NCBI RefSeq assembly: GCF_013055795.1
Contig: NZ_JABETO010000015.1
Location: 1 to 64,000, forward strand
Direction: 5' to 3'
Source: Streptomyces sp. I05A-00742
GTDB lineage: Bacteria > Actinomycetota > Actinomycetes > Streptomycetales > Streptomycetaceae
Length of the DNA: 64,000 nucleotides
Shown here: positions 9,397 to 17,852 of the stretch, piece after piece
Numbering within the stretch: position 1 is the first letter of the stretch
Layout of the letters: every line of letters starts with the position of its first letter
Notes under the pieces: model-generated
Databases searched by the model: none
What the model saw: the letters and a program-made list of their open reading frames with translations, nothing else
Told to the model about the DNA's origin: nothing
Translations under genes and position numbers: made by a program

Positions 9397-10185
9397 TCAG
9401 CGGGCGGTCTCCTTCTCGTACGCCCGGACCACCTCGTCCGTCGGGCCGTCCATCAGCAGCTCGCCGCGCTCCAGCCAGAGGACCCGGTCGCAGGTGTCCC
9501 GGATCGAGCGGTTGTTGTGGCTGACGAGGAAGACGGTGCCCGCCTCCTGGCGCAGCTCGCGGACCCGGGCCTCCGAGCGCTTCTGGAACGACCGGTCGCC
9601 GGTGGCCAGCGCCTCGTCGATCATCAGCACGTCGTGCTTCTTCGCCGCGGCGATGGAGAAGCGCAGCCGGGCCGCCATGCCGGAGGAGTACGTCCGCATG
9701 GGCAGCGTGATGAAGTCGCCCTTCTCGTTGATGCCCGAGAAGTCGACGATGCCCTGGTAGCGCTCGCGGATCTCCTCGTGGGTCATGCCCATCGCGAGAC
9801 CGCCGAGGATGACGTTCCGCTCGCCCGTGAGGTCGTTCATCATCGCGGCGTTGACGCCCAGCAGGGACGGCTGGCCGTCGGTGTAGACCTTGCCACGCTC
9901 GGTGGGGAGCAGTCCGGCGATGGCCTTCAGCAGGGTGGACTTGCCCGAGCCGTTGGAGCCGATGAGACCGATCGCCTGGCCGCGGTACGCGGTGAAGCTC
10001 ACACCCTTGACGGCGTGCACCTCGCGCACCCCGGCGCCGGGGGTGCGCTTGACGATCCGGTTGAGGGCGGCGGTAGCGCTGCCGCGTCCGCTGTTGCCGC
10101 CGTAGACGCGGTAGACGATGTGGACGTCGTCCGCGATCACGGTGGGGATGCGGGCGCCGTCGGGTGCGGTGCTCTGTTCAGCCAC
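9397..10185 (-). CDS. Polysaccharide/teichoic-acid ABC exporter, ATPase subunit
   Basis: 262-aa ATPase of the Wzt/TagH class that powers export of an undecaprenyl- or lipid-linked polymer. Walker A is GSNGSGKST, the signature is YSSGMAARL, and Walker B is VLMIDEALATGD, typical of this subfamily. It has no C-terminal carbohydrate-binding extension, so it resembles TagH/RfbE more than long Wzt proteins. The GTG at 10185 overlaps the permease gene by 8 nt, with AGGAG 10 nt upstream. It is the last gene of the polymer operon. Confidence 0.93.
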   Translation of the reverse strand: MAEQSTAPDGARIPTVIADDVHIVYRVYGGNSGRGSATAALNRIVKRTPGAGVREVHAVKGVSFTAYRGQAIGLIGSNGSGKSTLLKAIAGLLPTERGKVYTDGQPSLLGVNAAMMNDLTGERNVILGGLAMGMTHEEIRERYQGIVDFSGINEKGDFITLPMRTYSSGMAARLRFSIAAAKKHDVLMIDEALATGDRSFQKRSEARVRELRQEAGTVFLVSHNNRSIRDTCDRVLWLERGELLMDGPTDEVVRAYEKETAR

Positions 10186-11113
10186 GGCCGTACTGCTCCT
10201 CAGCCTTCCAGAAGTACACGAAGCCCCCGAGCCCGACGAGCGCCGCCCAGCCGACGGCCAGCAGCCAGACGTGCGGCGGCAGGTGGATCGCGCCGGGATC
10301 GTCGATCAGCGCGTAGCGCATCAGCTCGATGTAGACGGCGGCCGGGTTGGCGCTCAGCACGTCGATGACCCAGCCCGGGGCGTGCGCTTTCGTCAGCGCC
10401 TTCTCCATGTTGTACATCACACCGGACGCGTACATCCACGTCCGCAGGATGAACGGCAGGAGCTGCGCGAGGTCCGGGGTCTTGCTGCCCAGCCGGGCCA
10501 GGATCAGCGACAGGCCGGTGTTGAAGACGAACTGCAGGGCCAGCGTCGGAACGATCAGCACCCAGGACAGGGCCGGCAGATGTCCGAAGCCGAGCAGGAA
10601 CACGAAGACCACGCACATGGAGAACAGCAGCTGCTGAAGCTGCTGGAGTGCGAAGGAGACGGGCAGCGCGGCCCGGGGAAAGTGCAGGGCGCGCACCAGC
10701 CCGAGGTTGCCCGCGATGGCCCGGACGCCGGCGAGCGCCGAGCTCTGGGTGAAGGTGAAGACGAACACACCCGTCACCAGGTAGGGGATGTAGGTACCCA
10801 TCCCCATGTCCCTGCCCTGCCCCATCAGCACGCCGAAGATCAGCAGGTAGACCATGGCGTTCAGCAGGGGCGTGGCCACGTGCCAGAGCTGGCCCAGCTT
10901 GGCCTTGCTGTACTGGGCCGTCATCTTGGCCCGGGAGAAGGCAAGGATGAAGTGCCGCCGGGCCCACAGCTGCCGGGTGTACTCCGGCAGCGACGGGCGG
11001 GCACCGCTGACCGCGAGGCCGTACTTCCTGGCCAGCTCCGCGGCGGACAGTCCGTCGTCGGGTGATGGTGCAGCACTCATGGCGACCGCACTGCCGTGCG
11101 TTGTCTCGCTCAC
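10178..11113 (-). CDS. Polysaccharide/teichoic-acid ABC exporter, permease
   Basis: About 311-aa ABC-2 permease of the Wzm/TagG type. It starts with a cytoplasmic segment and AELARKYGL, followed by the RHFILAFSRAKMTAQYSKAKLGQLWHVATPLLN motif before six hydrophobic segments, and ends in the cytoplasm. It forms the channel with the overlapping ATPase gene. The start at GTG 11113 (VSETTHGS) is preferred over a TTG at 11134; an internal ATG at 11080 is also possible. Confidence 0.92.
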   Translation of the reverse strand: MSETTHGSAVAMSAAPSPDDGLSAAELARKYGLAVSGARPSLPEYTRQLWARRHFILAFSRAKMTAQYSKAKLGQLWHVATPLLNAMVYLLIFGVLMGQGRDMGMGTYIPYLVTGVFVFTFTQSSALAGVRAIAGNLGLVRALHFPRAALPVSFALQQLQQLLFSMCVVFVFLLGFGHLPALSWVLIVPTLALQFVFNTGLSLILARLGSKTPDLAQLLPFILRTWMYASGVMYNMEKALTKAHAPGWVIDVLSANPAAVYIELMRYALIDDPGAIHLPPHVWLLAVGWAALVGLGGFVYFWKAEEQYGRG

Positions 11114-11191
11114 TGTTGACACTTTCGTCCTCAAGGTGCGCCGCCGGGGCAGTGCCCCGGGCGGCGCCCGATGCTCTCAGACACGAGCTTG

Positions 11192-12088
11192 TCAGATCAC
11201 CGGCGGGCGACCCAGCCGGGTCAGGCGCCACACGGTACGCCACTTCATGGGCCGACGCGGACCGCACGGCGTCGTCCAGCCCTCCTTGAAACCGCCGAAC
11301 CAGGCGCGCAGCGCCGGGAGCGAGGGCTTCCTGGCCAGGGTGAGCAGCATCCACACCCCGAGGTAGACCGGAATGAGGAGGGCCGGCAGGTTGCGGCGGG
11401 CCAGCCAGACGCGGTTGCGGGCCACCATGCGGTGATAGACCGCGTGCCGGCTGGGGGCGGTGGTCGGGTGGTGCAGGACCATGTCCGCCCGGTAGTCGAT
11501 CATCCAGCCCGCGTCGAGGGCCCGCCAGGCGAGGTCGGTCTCCTCGTGCGCGTAGAAGAACTCGTCCGGCAGCCCGCCGGCGTCCGCGAAGACCCGGGTG
11601 CGGGCCGCGTTGGCGCCGCCCAGGAAGGTGGTCACGCGGGAGGAGCGCAGCGGGTCCGAGGCGCGCAGCCGGGGGACGTGCCGGCGCTGGGTGACGCCGG
11701 TGTCGGGGTCGGCGATGCGGAAGCTGATGATGCCCAGCTTCGGGTCGGCCTCGAACGCGCGGCGGCAGAGCTCGGCCGTGTCCTGGTTCGGCAGCAGGCC
11801 GTCGTCGTCCAGGAAGAGCAGGACGTCGACGTCCCGTCCTGCCGGGCCGAACGCCTCGATGCCGACGTTGCGGCCGGCCGGGATGCCCACGTTCTCGGGC
11901 AGCTCGACGGTCCGCACGGCCAGGCCGGGGACGTGCAGCTCGGGCAGCGGGGCGCCGTTGCCCACGATGACGACCTCGATCGGGTCGCCGTCCTGCTTGG
12001 CGACCGACTCCAGCAGCGCGCGCAGCTCGGCGGGGCGGTTGCCCATGGTGAGGACGACCGCGCCGACCTTCAGGCCCCGGGCGTTCAT
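11192..12088 (-). CDS. GT2-family glycosyltransferase
   Basis: 298-aa family 2 glycosyltransferase, cytoplasmic face of the membrane. It has a GT-A fold start (VGAVVLTMGNRPAELRALLESV), the metal-binding LFLDDDGLL motif, and EETDLAWRALDAGW as the acceptor-side ED motif. A C-terminal hydrophobic stretch (LIPVYLGVWMLLTLA) suggests membrane attachment. The ATG overlaps the stop of the upstream CDP-alcohol phosphotransferase gene (ATGA). Donor and acceptor sugars are unknown; the context implies assembly of the exported polymer. Confidence 0.9.
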   Translation of the reverse strand: MNARGLKVGAVVLTMGNRPAELRALLESVAKQDGDPIEVVIVGNGAPLPELHVPGLAVRTVELPENVGIPAGRNVGIEAFGPAGRDVDVLLFLDDDGLLPNQDTAELCRRAFEADPKLGIISFRIADPDTGVTQRRHVPRLRASDPLRSSRVTTFLGGANAARTRVFADAGGLPDEFFYAHEETDLAWRALDAGWMIDYRADMVLHHPTTAPSRHAVYHRMVARNRVWLARRNLPALLIPVYLGVWMLLTLARKPSLPALRAWFGGFKEGWTTPCGPRRPMKWRTVWRLTRLGRPPVI

Positions 12089-12864
12089 CGCAGCCTGCTG
12101 GAGGCGAGGATGGACACGAGGTGCAGCAGCGTCTGGAGGACGGCGATGCCGGCGAGGACGGCGGTGCCGAGGCGGGTGAAGAAGAGGTCGCCGCGGGCCT
12201 GGTCCAGGATCGCGAGGAGCACGATCAGCAGGGACGCCTCGATGCCGAGGATCAGCCGGTGGAACTTGAGCGCCGCGGCGGCCTTGCGGGCCAGCGCCAC
12301 ACCGGAGGAACGCGGCTCGGCCGCGGCCTCCTTGACCGGAGGCAGGCCCTGCTGGTGGCGGGCGACGCCGACGAGGTCGGTCTCGGCCTTGATCAGGACG
12401 GCGCCGAGCGCGGCGAGGGTGCCGAGGAAGGCCCACAGCCAGTCGATACGGCCGCTGCCCCAGAGGTCGGCGGCGCGCAGGCCGAGGCCGACGAGGACCG
12501 CGGCGTCGCACAGGTAGGCGCCGACCCGGTCCAGGTAGACCCCGGACATCGAGTACTGCTTCTTCCAGCGGGCGATCTCGCCGTCGACGCAGTCCAGCAG
12601 CAGGTAGAGCTGGACGGCGACCACGCCGAGCACGGCGCCCGTGATCCCCGGCACCAGGAGGGCCGGAGCCGCGAGGACGCCCGCGACGGTCATCAGGTAG
12701 GTGAGCTGGTTGGGCGTGACCCTGGTGTTCACCAGGTGCCGGTCCACCCGCAGCGAGATCTCCCGCATGTACAGGCGGCCGGCCCAGTGCTCACCGCTGC
12801 GCCGGTCCTTCACCCCCGCGGGGTGGACGACCGGCCGGAGTTCAGCGACTGACGGTTTCTGCAT
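12085..12864 (-). CDS. CDP-alcohol phosphatidyltransferase-family membrane protein (atypical motif)
   Basis: 259-aa integral membrane protein of the CDP-OH-P transferase family, which moves an alcohol phosphate or phosphatidyl group from a CDP-linked donor. The motif reads DCVDGEIAR, eight residues, GVYLDRVGA. The first three Asp are present, but the fourth, usually the catalytic base, is Ala. About six hydrophobic segments follow. It overlaps the dehydrogenase gene by 23 nt and the glycosyltransferase gene by 4 nt, so it is part of one operon. The ATG at 12864 lacks a clear ribosome-binding site, so the start is less certain. Confidence 0.85.
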   Translation of the reverse strand: MQKPSVAELRPVVHPAGVKDRRSGEHWAGRLYMREISLRVDRHLVNTRVTPNQLTYLMTVAGVLAAPALLVPGITGAVLGVVAVQLYLLLDCVDGEIARWKKQYSMSGVYLDRVGAYLCDAAVLVGLGLRAADLWGSGRIDWLWAFLGTLAALGAVLIKAETDLVGVARHQQGLPPVKEAAAEPRSSGVALARKAAAALKFHRLILGIEASLLIVLLAILDQARGDLFFTRLGTAVLAGIAVLQTLLHLVSILASSRLR

Positions 12865-13903
12865 AGTCGGCGTATGCGTCCCTGATCTGGTCGGTGGAGA
12901 GGGCGAGGTGCTCCAGGATGGTGTACCGCCCGGGCCGGGTCTGCGGAGCGAACTCCACGGCGCGGACGAACTCGTCCTCGGTGAACCCGATGTCGCCGGG
13001 GAGCACGGGCAGCTGGTGCCGGCGCAGCGCCTCGACCATCAGCGCGGACTCCTCGCGGGCGCCGCGCAGGTACATGGCGAAGGCGGCGCCGAGGCCGCAC
13101 TGCTCGCCGTGCGGGGCGGCGCGCTTGGGGTAGAGCAGGTCGAAGGCGTGGTTGATCTCGTGGCAGGCGCCGGAGGCCGGGCGGCTGTCGCCGGCCACGG
13201 ACATCGCGATGCCGGTGAGGACGAGCCCCTCGGCGAGCACCTGGAGGAACCCGTCGTCGTCGACGGTGCCGGGGTGGCGCAGCACGGCCTCGCCGGCCTG
13301 CCGGGCCAGCGCGGCGGCCAGGCCGTCGATGTCCTCGCCGCGCACCCGGTTGGCCAGCTCCCAGTCCGCGACGGCGGAGATGTTGGAGATGGCGTCGCCG
13401 ATGCCCGAGCGGACGTAGCGGCCGGGGGCCTGGCGGATGACGTCGAGGTCGATGACGACGGCGATGGGGTTGGGCACGCCGTACGAGCCGCGGCCCGCGT
13501 CGTTGTCGAGGGTGGCGACGGGCGAGCAGAGGCCGTCGTGCGAGAGGTTCGTGGCGACGGCGACCAGTGGCAGGCCGATGCGCGCGGCGGCGAACTTCGC
13601 ACAGTCGATGATCTTGCCGCCGCCCAGGCCGACGACCGCGTCGTAGTGGCCGGACTTCATGGCGTCGGCCAGCTTGATGGCGTCGTCGAGGGTGCCGCCG
13701 CCGACCTCGTACCACGTGGCGCCGGGCAGCGCCGGGGCGAGCCGCTTGCGCAGCGCCGCCCCGGAGCCGCCGCTGATCGCGACGGCCAGCTTGCCGGAGC
13801 TGGAGATCCGCTGGTCCGCGAGGACCGCGGCGAGATCGTCCAGGGCCCCGGCCCGGATGTCGACGACGACCGGCGAGGGGATGAGCCTCGTCAGTACTGG
13901 CAC
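12842..13903 (-). CDS. Glycerol-1-phosphate dehydrogenase-like iron-containing alcohol dehydrogenase
   Basis: 353-aa enzyme of the Fe/Zn alcohol-dehydrogenase superfamily, closest in motifs to sn-glycerol-1-phosphate dehydrogenase (EgsA/AraM). It shows GLGGGKIIDCAKFAA for NAD(P) binding, ATNLSHDG, and the metal-site pattern SGACHEINHAF with HGEQCGLGA. By analogy it would reduce dihydroxyacetone phosphate or a related ketose phosphate to an alcohol phosphate. With the adjacent cytidylyltransferase-like gene it suggests synthesis of a CDP-activated polyol. GTG at 13903 has GGGAG 5 nt upstream and overlaps the upstream gene by 13 nt. Confidence 0.87.
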   Translation of the reverse strand: MPVLTRLIPSPVVVDIRAGALDDLAAVLADQRISSSGKLAVAISGGSGAALRKRLAPALPGATWYEVGGGTLDDAIKLADAMKSGHYDAVVGLGGGKIIDCAKFAAARIGLPLVAVATNLSHDGLCSPVATLDNDAGRGSYGVPNPIAVVIDLDVIRQAPGRYVRSGIGDAISNISAVADWELANRVRGEDIDGLAAALARQAGEAVLRHPGTVDDDGFLQVLAEGLVLTGIAMSVAGDSRPASGACHEINHAFDLLYPKRAAPHGEQCGLGAAFAMYLRGAREESALMVEALRRHQLPVLPGDIGFTEDEFVRAVEFAPQTRPGRYTILEHLALSTDQIRDAYADYAETVSR

Positions 13904-14628
13904 GCGATCTCCCGGCCCTTGGCGAGGTCGTCGTGGTTGTCGATCTCGACCCACTTGATGTCGCCGATGGGGGCCACGTCGATCTTGAAGCCGCGGTTGA
14001 CGAGCTCCTGGTAGCCGTCCTCGTAGTAGAGGTCGGGGTCCTTCTCGAAGGTGACCTTGAGGGCGTCGGCGAGCTCGGCGCCGGCCTCGGCCTCGATCAG
14101 GGTGACGCCGATGTACTCGCCGGTCGCGGTGGCCGGGTCCATCAGCTTGGTGATCCGCTGGACGCCCTTCTCGGGGTCCACGATGACCTTCATCTCCTCG
14201 TCGGCGAGGTTCTTCACCGTGTCGAGGGCGAGGATGATCTTCTGGCCCTTGCCGCGGGCGTCGAGCAGGGTCTTCTCGACGGAGATCGGGTGGACGGTGT
14301 CGCCGTTGGCGAGGATCACACCGCGGCCGAGCACCTCACGGGCGCACCACAGGGAGTAGGCGTTGTTCCACTCCTCGGCCTTGTCGTTGTCGATCAGGGT
14401 GAGCTTGAGGCCGTACTTCTCCTCCAGCGCCGCCTGCCGCGCGTACACGGCCTCCTTGCGGTAGCCGACGACGATCGCGACCTCGGTCAGGCCGACCTCG
14501 GCGAAGTTGGCCAGGGTCAGGTCGAGGACGGTCGTCTCGCCGTCGACCGGCACCAGAGCCTTCGGCAGGGTGTCGGTGTAGGGGCGCAGACGGCGTCCGG
14601 CGCCGGCTGCCAGCACGAGGCCGATCAT
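13891..14628 (-). CDS. Nucleotidyltransferase (probable CTP:alcohol-phosphate cytidylyltransferase)
   Basis: 245-aa NTP-transferase of the sugar-phosphate/LicC/MobA-like class. The N-terminus LVLAAGAGRRLRPYTDTLPK is the nucleotide-binding signature. LANGDTVHP holds the first metal Asp and VEIDNHDDLAKG the second. The gene lies between a polyol-phosphate dehydrogenase and CDP-alcohol transferases, so a CTP-using activity that makes a CDP-alcohol is inferred; a CDP- or dTDP-sugar is the alternative. The ATG overlaps the preceding stop (ATGA) and follows AGGAGAACCCGC. Confidence 0.87.
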   Translation of the reverse strand: MIGLVLAAGAGRRLRPYTDTLPKALVPVDGETTVLDLTLANFAEVGLTEVAIVVGYRKEAVYARQAALEEKYGLKLTLIDNDKAEEWNNAYSLWCAREVLGRGVILANGDTVHPISVEKTLLDARGKGQKIILALDTVKNLADEEMKVIVDPEKGVQRITKLMDPATATGEYIGVTLIEAEAGAELADALKVTFEKDPDLYYEDGYQELVNRGFKIDVAPIGDIKWVEIDNHDDLAKGREIACQY

Positions 14629-16448
14629 GCGGGTTCTCCTGTTTCGTCGTGTACTGCGGGCGCCCCGGAGGACACCCAGAAGCGGATGCTCTCGATGAGC
14701 ACCGCCAGCGCGATGCCGGCCGCGAGAGCCGTCAGCGCGATCGTGAAGCCTTGGCCCTGCCACAGGACGGCGGCGATGGTGACCGCCAGGACCCGTCCCT
14801 CATGGCCGCCGGTCATCCGGACCAGCCAGTGCGGGGGCGCGCCGGTGCCGCCGCGGATGCGGTACACCGTGTCGTAGTGATGGTAGGCGACCGCGGCCAC
14901 CAGGCCGAATGCGGCGGGAAGCGCCCCGTGGACGTCCGAGCGCGCGGCCAGGATCAGGATCGCCAGGTATTCGGCGGCCCGGAGGACGGGCGGGAGCAGC
15001 CAGTCCAGGGGGCCCTTGAGAGGGCTGGAGACGGCGAGGCCGGTGAGGATCGCGTAGACCGCGGCGCCGGCGATGCCCAGGGGGCTGCCGAAGGGCTTGA
15101 CCAGCAGCGGGACCAGCAGCGCGGCGGCGCCCAGCAGGCCCAGCAGCGGGACGGTCACGGCGCCCTTGACGCGGGTGAACCGGGCGACGGCCTCGGCGAC
15201 CGGGCCTGAGTCGGCAAGCTCGGCCAGCGCCCGGGCGGCGCGGTCCGTGCGGTGCGCCTTCCGCGTGACCGAGCGCAGGACGCGGCCGGCGGTGGTGTAG
15301 CAGGCGGCGAAGGCGCAGCCGATCAGGAGCACGACGAAGACGATGCGCGGGGTGGTGAGCGCGGTGAGGACGGCTATCAGCGCCCAGCGCTCCCCGATCG
15401 GCAGGATGATCATGCGGCGGGCCCAGACCGTCCAGCCGACGCTGTCCAGCTTCCCGGAGAGCGCCGCGGTCGGACTGGTGTTCGCCGTGGCGTCGTGGTT
15501 GGCCTCGTTGAAGGCGAAGTCGACGACGTGCCGGCAGGTCTGGAGGACCATCGCGCCGAGCGCCAGCGCCCAGACGTCCTCACCGCCGCGGGCGGCGCCC
15601 AGCGCCAGGCCCGCGTAGTAGGCGTACTCCTTGGCCCGGTCGAAGGTGGCGTCGAGCCAGGCGCCGAGCGTGGAGTACTGGAGCGAGTAGCGGGCGAGCT
15701 GGCCGTCGGTGCAGTCCAGGACGAACGACGCGATCAGCAGCAGGCCGGCGGCGACGAACCCGGGGCGGGTGCCGGTCGCCGCACAGCCCGCCGCGATCAG
15801 CGCCGTCAACAGCGAAGCGGTCGTCACCTGATTAGGGGTGAGGCCGCGCCGGGCGCACCAGCGGGCGAGGTAGCGGGAGTACGGGCTGATGCAGTAGGTG
15901 GTGAAGAACCCGTCGCGGGACTTCACCGCGCCGCGCAGCCGTACGGCCTCGTCGTCGGTGGCCGCGACGGCCGCCTCGGAGTGCGCCCTGGCCGGGGCGT
16001 CCGGGGGGACGTCGGCGACGAGGACGCCCAGGTCGGGGCGGTGGACGGCGACTCCGTGCGCCTCCAGCCCGGCCGCCAGGGCGTCCGGCAGGACCTCCAG
16101 CGAGGACGGCGGGAGCGGCGCGCCCGCGTAGGCGGTCACCCGGTGCCGTCCGTCGGCCATGAGCAGCGCGTCCCGCAGCGCCGGCCGGGCCTCGGGCTGC
16201 ACCGTGAGCGCACCGTGTACGGCGGCGGCCGGGAAGCGGGGATCGGTCAGCGCGAGCCGGAGGCTGTGCACGTGCCCCACGAATCGGTGGTCGACGACGG
16301 CGACGCGTCCGCTCGCGGGCAGGGCCGCCAGCTCGGCGGTCACCGCGGCGGCGTCGGCCGCCACACGCACGTCGAAGCCCAGGGACCGCAGGTCGCCCTC
16401 CAGGGAGGAGCCGACGGGCGGCAAACCGGTGAGGATGGCGGTCGACAG
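14625..16448 (-). CDS. DUF5941-type protein with CDP-alcohol phosphotransferase domain
   Basis: About 607-aa protein. An N-terminal ~190-residue domain that I cannot assign is followed by a membrane CDP-alcohol phosphotransferase domain with a complete motif (DCTDGQLAR, eight residues, GAWLDATFD), then further membrane segments (DUF5941). It is the first gene of the polymer operon. No in-frame ATG or GTG exists near the N-terminus. AAGGAG stands 9 nt before a CTG at 16448 that opens STAILTG; a TTG at 16424 has no ribosome-binding site. The CTG is therefore proposed as the start. The transferred group is unknown. Confidence 0.85.
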   Translation of the reverse strand: MSTAILTGLPPVGSSLEGDLRSLGFDVRVAADAAAVTAELAALPASGRVAVVDHRFVGHVHSLRLALTDPRFPAAAVHGALTVQPEARPALRDALLMADGRHRVTAYAGAPLPPSSLEVLPDALAAGLEAHGVAVHRPDLGVLVADVPPDAPARAHSEAAVAATDDEAVRLRGAVKSRDGFFTTYCISPYSRYLARWCARRGLTPNQVTTASLLTALIAAGCAATGTRPGFVAAGLLLIASFVLDCTDGQLARYSLQYSTLGAWLDATFDRAKEYAYYAGLALGAARGGEDVWALALGAMVLQTCRHVVDFAFNEANHDATANTSPTAALSGKLDSVGWTVWARRMIILPIGERWALIAVLTALTTPRIVFVVLLIGCAFAACYTTAGRVLRSVTRKAHRTDRAARALAELADSGPVAEAVARFTRVKGAVTVPLLGLLGAAALLVPLLVKPFGSPLGIAGAAVYAILTGLAVSSPLKGPLDWLLPPVLRAAEYLAILILAARSDVHGALPAAFGLVAAVAYHHYDTVYRIRGGTGAPPHWLVRMTGGHEGRVLAVTIAAVLWQGQGFTIALTALAAGIALAVLIESIRFWVSSGAPAVHDETGEPA

Positions 16449-16686
16449 ACGAACTCACTCCTTGGAAGCGGGCCTGGCCGCCTCGGGTCCGCAGGTGTCC
16501 GGGCAGCGGTGGTGCCGCGCAGGCCCCGGCGTCGGTGGCGTGCGGCACGTCGGCAGAGGCTATCGGATCACTGGAAGGCGCCGTTCACCGCCGGGTGCGG
16601 CCCTGCCCCTCACGGAGAAGACGTCCGGGGCGCCGCGGCGGTTCCCGGCACGTCCGGCGCGGGGCGGGGGCTGCCCCGGACTGGTC

Positions 16687-16692
16687 TAGGGT
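16687..16692 (+). promoter_or_regulatory. Candidate -10 box for leaderless transcript of the epimerase gene
   Basis: TAGGGT lies 6 nt before the ATG at 16699, which puts the transcription start at or next to the start codon. No Shine-Dalgarno sequence is present. No good -35 is seen. Confidence 0.5.
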
Positions 16693-16698
16693 GCCGTC

Positions 16699-17685
16699 AT
16701 GACGTGGCTGATCACAGGCGGAGCCGGGTACATCGGGGCGCACGTGGCGCGGGCGATGACGGAGGCCGGGGAACGGGTCGCCGTCCTGGACGACCTGTCC
16801 GGCGGCGCCGCGGAGCGCTTGCCGGACGGGGTGCCCCTGGTGCGGGGCTCGGTCCTCGACCGGGACGCCGTCGACCGTGCCCTGAAGGAGCACGGGGTGA
16901 CGGGTGTGGTGCACCTCGCGGCCAAGAAGCAGGTCGGGGAGTCGGTCGAGAAGCCGCTGCTCTACTACCGGGAGAACGTGCACGGGCTGACCGTGCTGCT
17001 CGAAGCGGTGGTCGCAGCGGGCGTGCGGAGCTTCCTCTTCTCCTCCTCCGCGGCCGTCTACGGCATGCCGGACGTGGACCTCGTCACCGAGGGGACGCCG
17101 TGCCTGCCGATCAACCCGTACGGGGAGACCAAGCTGGCCGGCGAGTGGCTGGTCCGGGCCACCGGCGCCGCGCACGGCCTGTCCACGGCCTGTCTGCGCT
17201 ACTTCAACGTGGCGGGCGCGGCCCGGCCGGAGCTGGCGGACACCGGTGTGTTCAACATCATCCCCATGATGTTCGACCGGATCACCCGGGGGGAGCGGCC
17301 GCGCGTCTTCGGCGACGACTACGCCACCCCCGACGGCACCTGCGTCCGTGACTACATCCACATCGAGGACCTGGCCACCGCCCACCTCGCCGCCGCCCGC
17401 AGGCTGGCCGAGCGGCCCGACGGCGGCGACCTGACGCTGAACGTGGGCACCGGCCGCGGGGTGTCGGTGCGCGAGATGGCGGATCTGATCGGCGAGGTCA
17501 CCGGGCGTCCCGACCTCGCGCCCGAGGTGGGACCGCGCCGTCCGGGTGATCCGGCGCGTGTCGTGGCCGCCAACGACCTGATCACCCGGACGCTCGGCTG
17601 GAGCCCTCGGCACGACGTGCGGAGCATGGTCGTCTCGGCCTGGGAGGGCTGGCGCCTGCACCATCCGGATGCGTCCGCCGGGTGA
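16699..17685 (+). CDS. galE: UDP-glucose 4-epimerase-like NAD-dependent epimerase
   Basis: 328-aa short-chain dehydrogenase-type epimerase. It has the NAD-binding GGAGYIGAHVA, the catalytic SSSAAVYG with YGETK (Tyr-x3-Lys), and RYFNVAGA and RDYIHIEDLA, typical of GalE. It interconverts UDP-glucose and UDP-galactose and may feed the neighbouring divergently transcribed polymer locus. Length is slightly short of GalE (about 330-340 aa) but complete. Confidence 0.9.
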   Translation: MTWLITGGAGYIGAHVARAMTEAGERVAVLDDLSGGAAERLPDGVPLVRGSVLDRDAVDRALKEHGVTGVVHLAAKKQVGESVEKPLLYYRENVHGLTVLLEAVVAAGVRSFLFSSSAAVYGMPDVDLVTEGTPCLPINPYGETKLAGEWLVRATGAAHGLSTACLRYFNVAGAARPELADTGVFNIIPMMFDRITRGERPRVFGDDYATPDGTCVRDYIHIEDLATAHLAAARRLAERPDGGDLTLNVGTGRGVSVREMADLIGEVTGRPDLAPEVGPRRPGDPARVVAANDLITRTLGWSPRHDVRSMVVSAWEGWRLHHPDASAG

Positions 17686-17852
17686 CCGCCGGACGGCGGC
17701 GCCCGTCCCCCGACCGGCTGGATCTCCGCAGGTCAGCGGGGATGACAACGGTGTTCGGTGTCGCGTTGCCCGGTGGCACCCACCCGTAGTTCACTGAGGT
17801 CCCGGGCGGCGCCCGCCGCGCCGGGACCGGCAGTGCACGGGAGGCGGCGTCC

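Noticed and set aside
9030..12890. Similar 22-mers GGCGTATGCG...CTGATCTGG near 9030 and 12868
   Set aside because: One copy is coding in the dehydrogenase gene, only two distant copies exist and no symmetry or function is apparent; probably chance.
17740..17760. Zur-box-like sequence before the CDF transporter (TGACAACGGTGTTCG)
   Set aside because: Too many mismatches to the actinobacterial Zur consensus to call.
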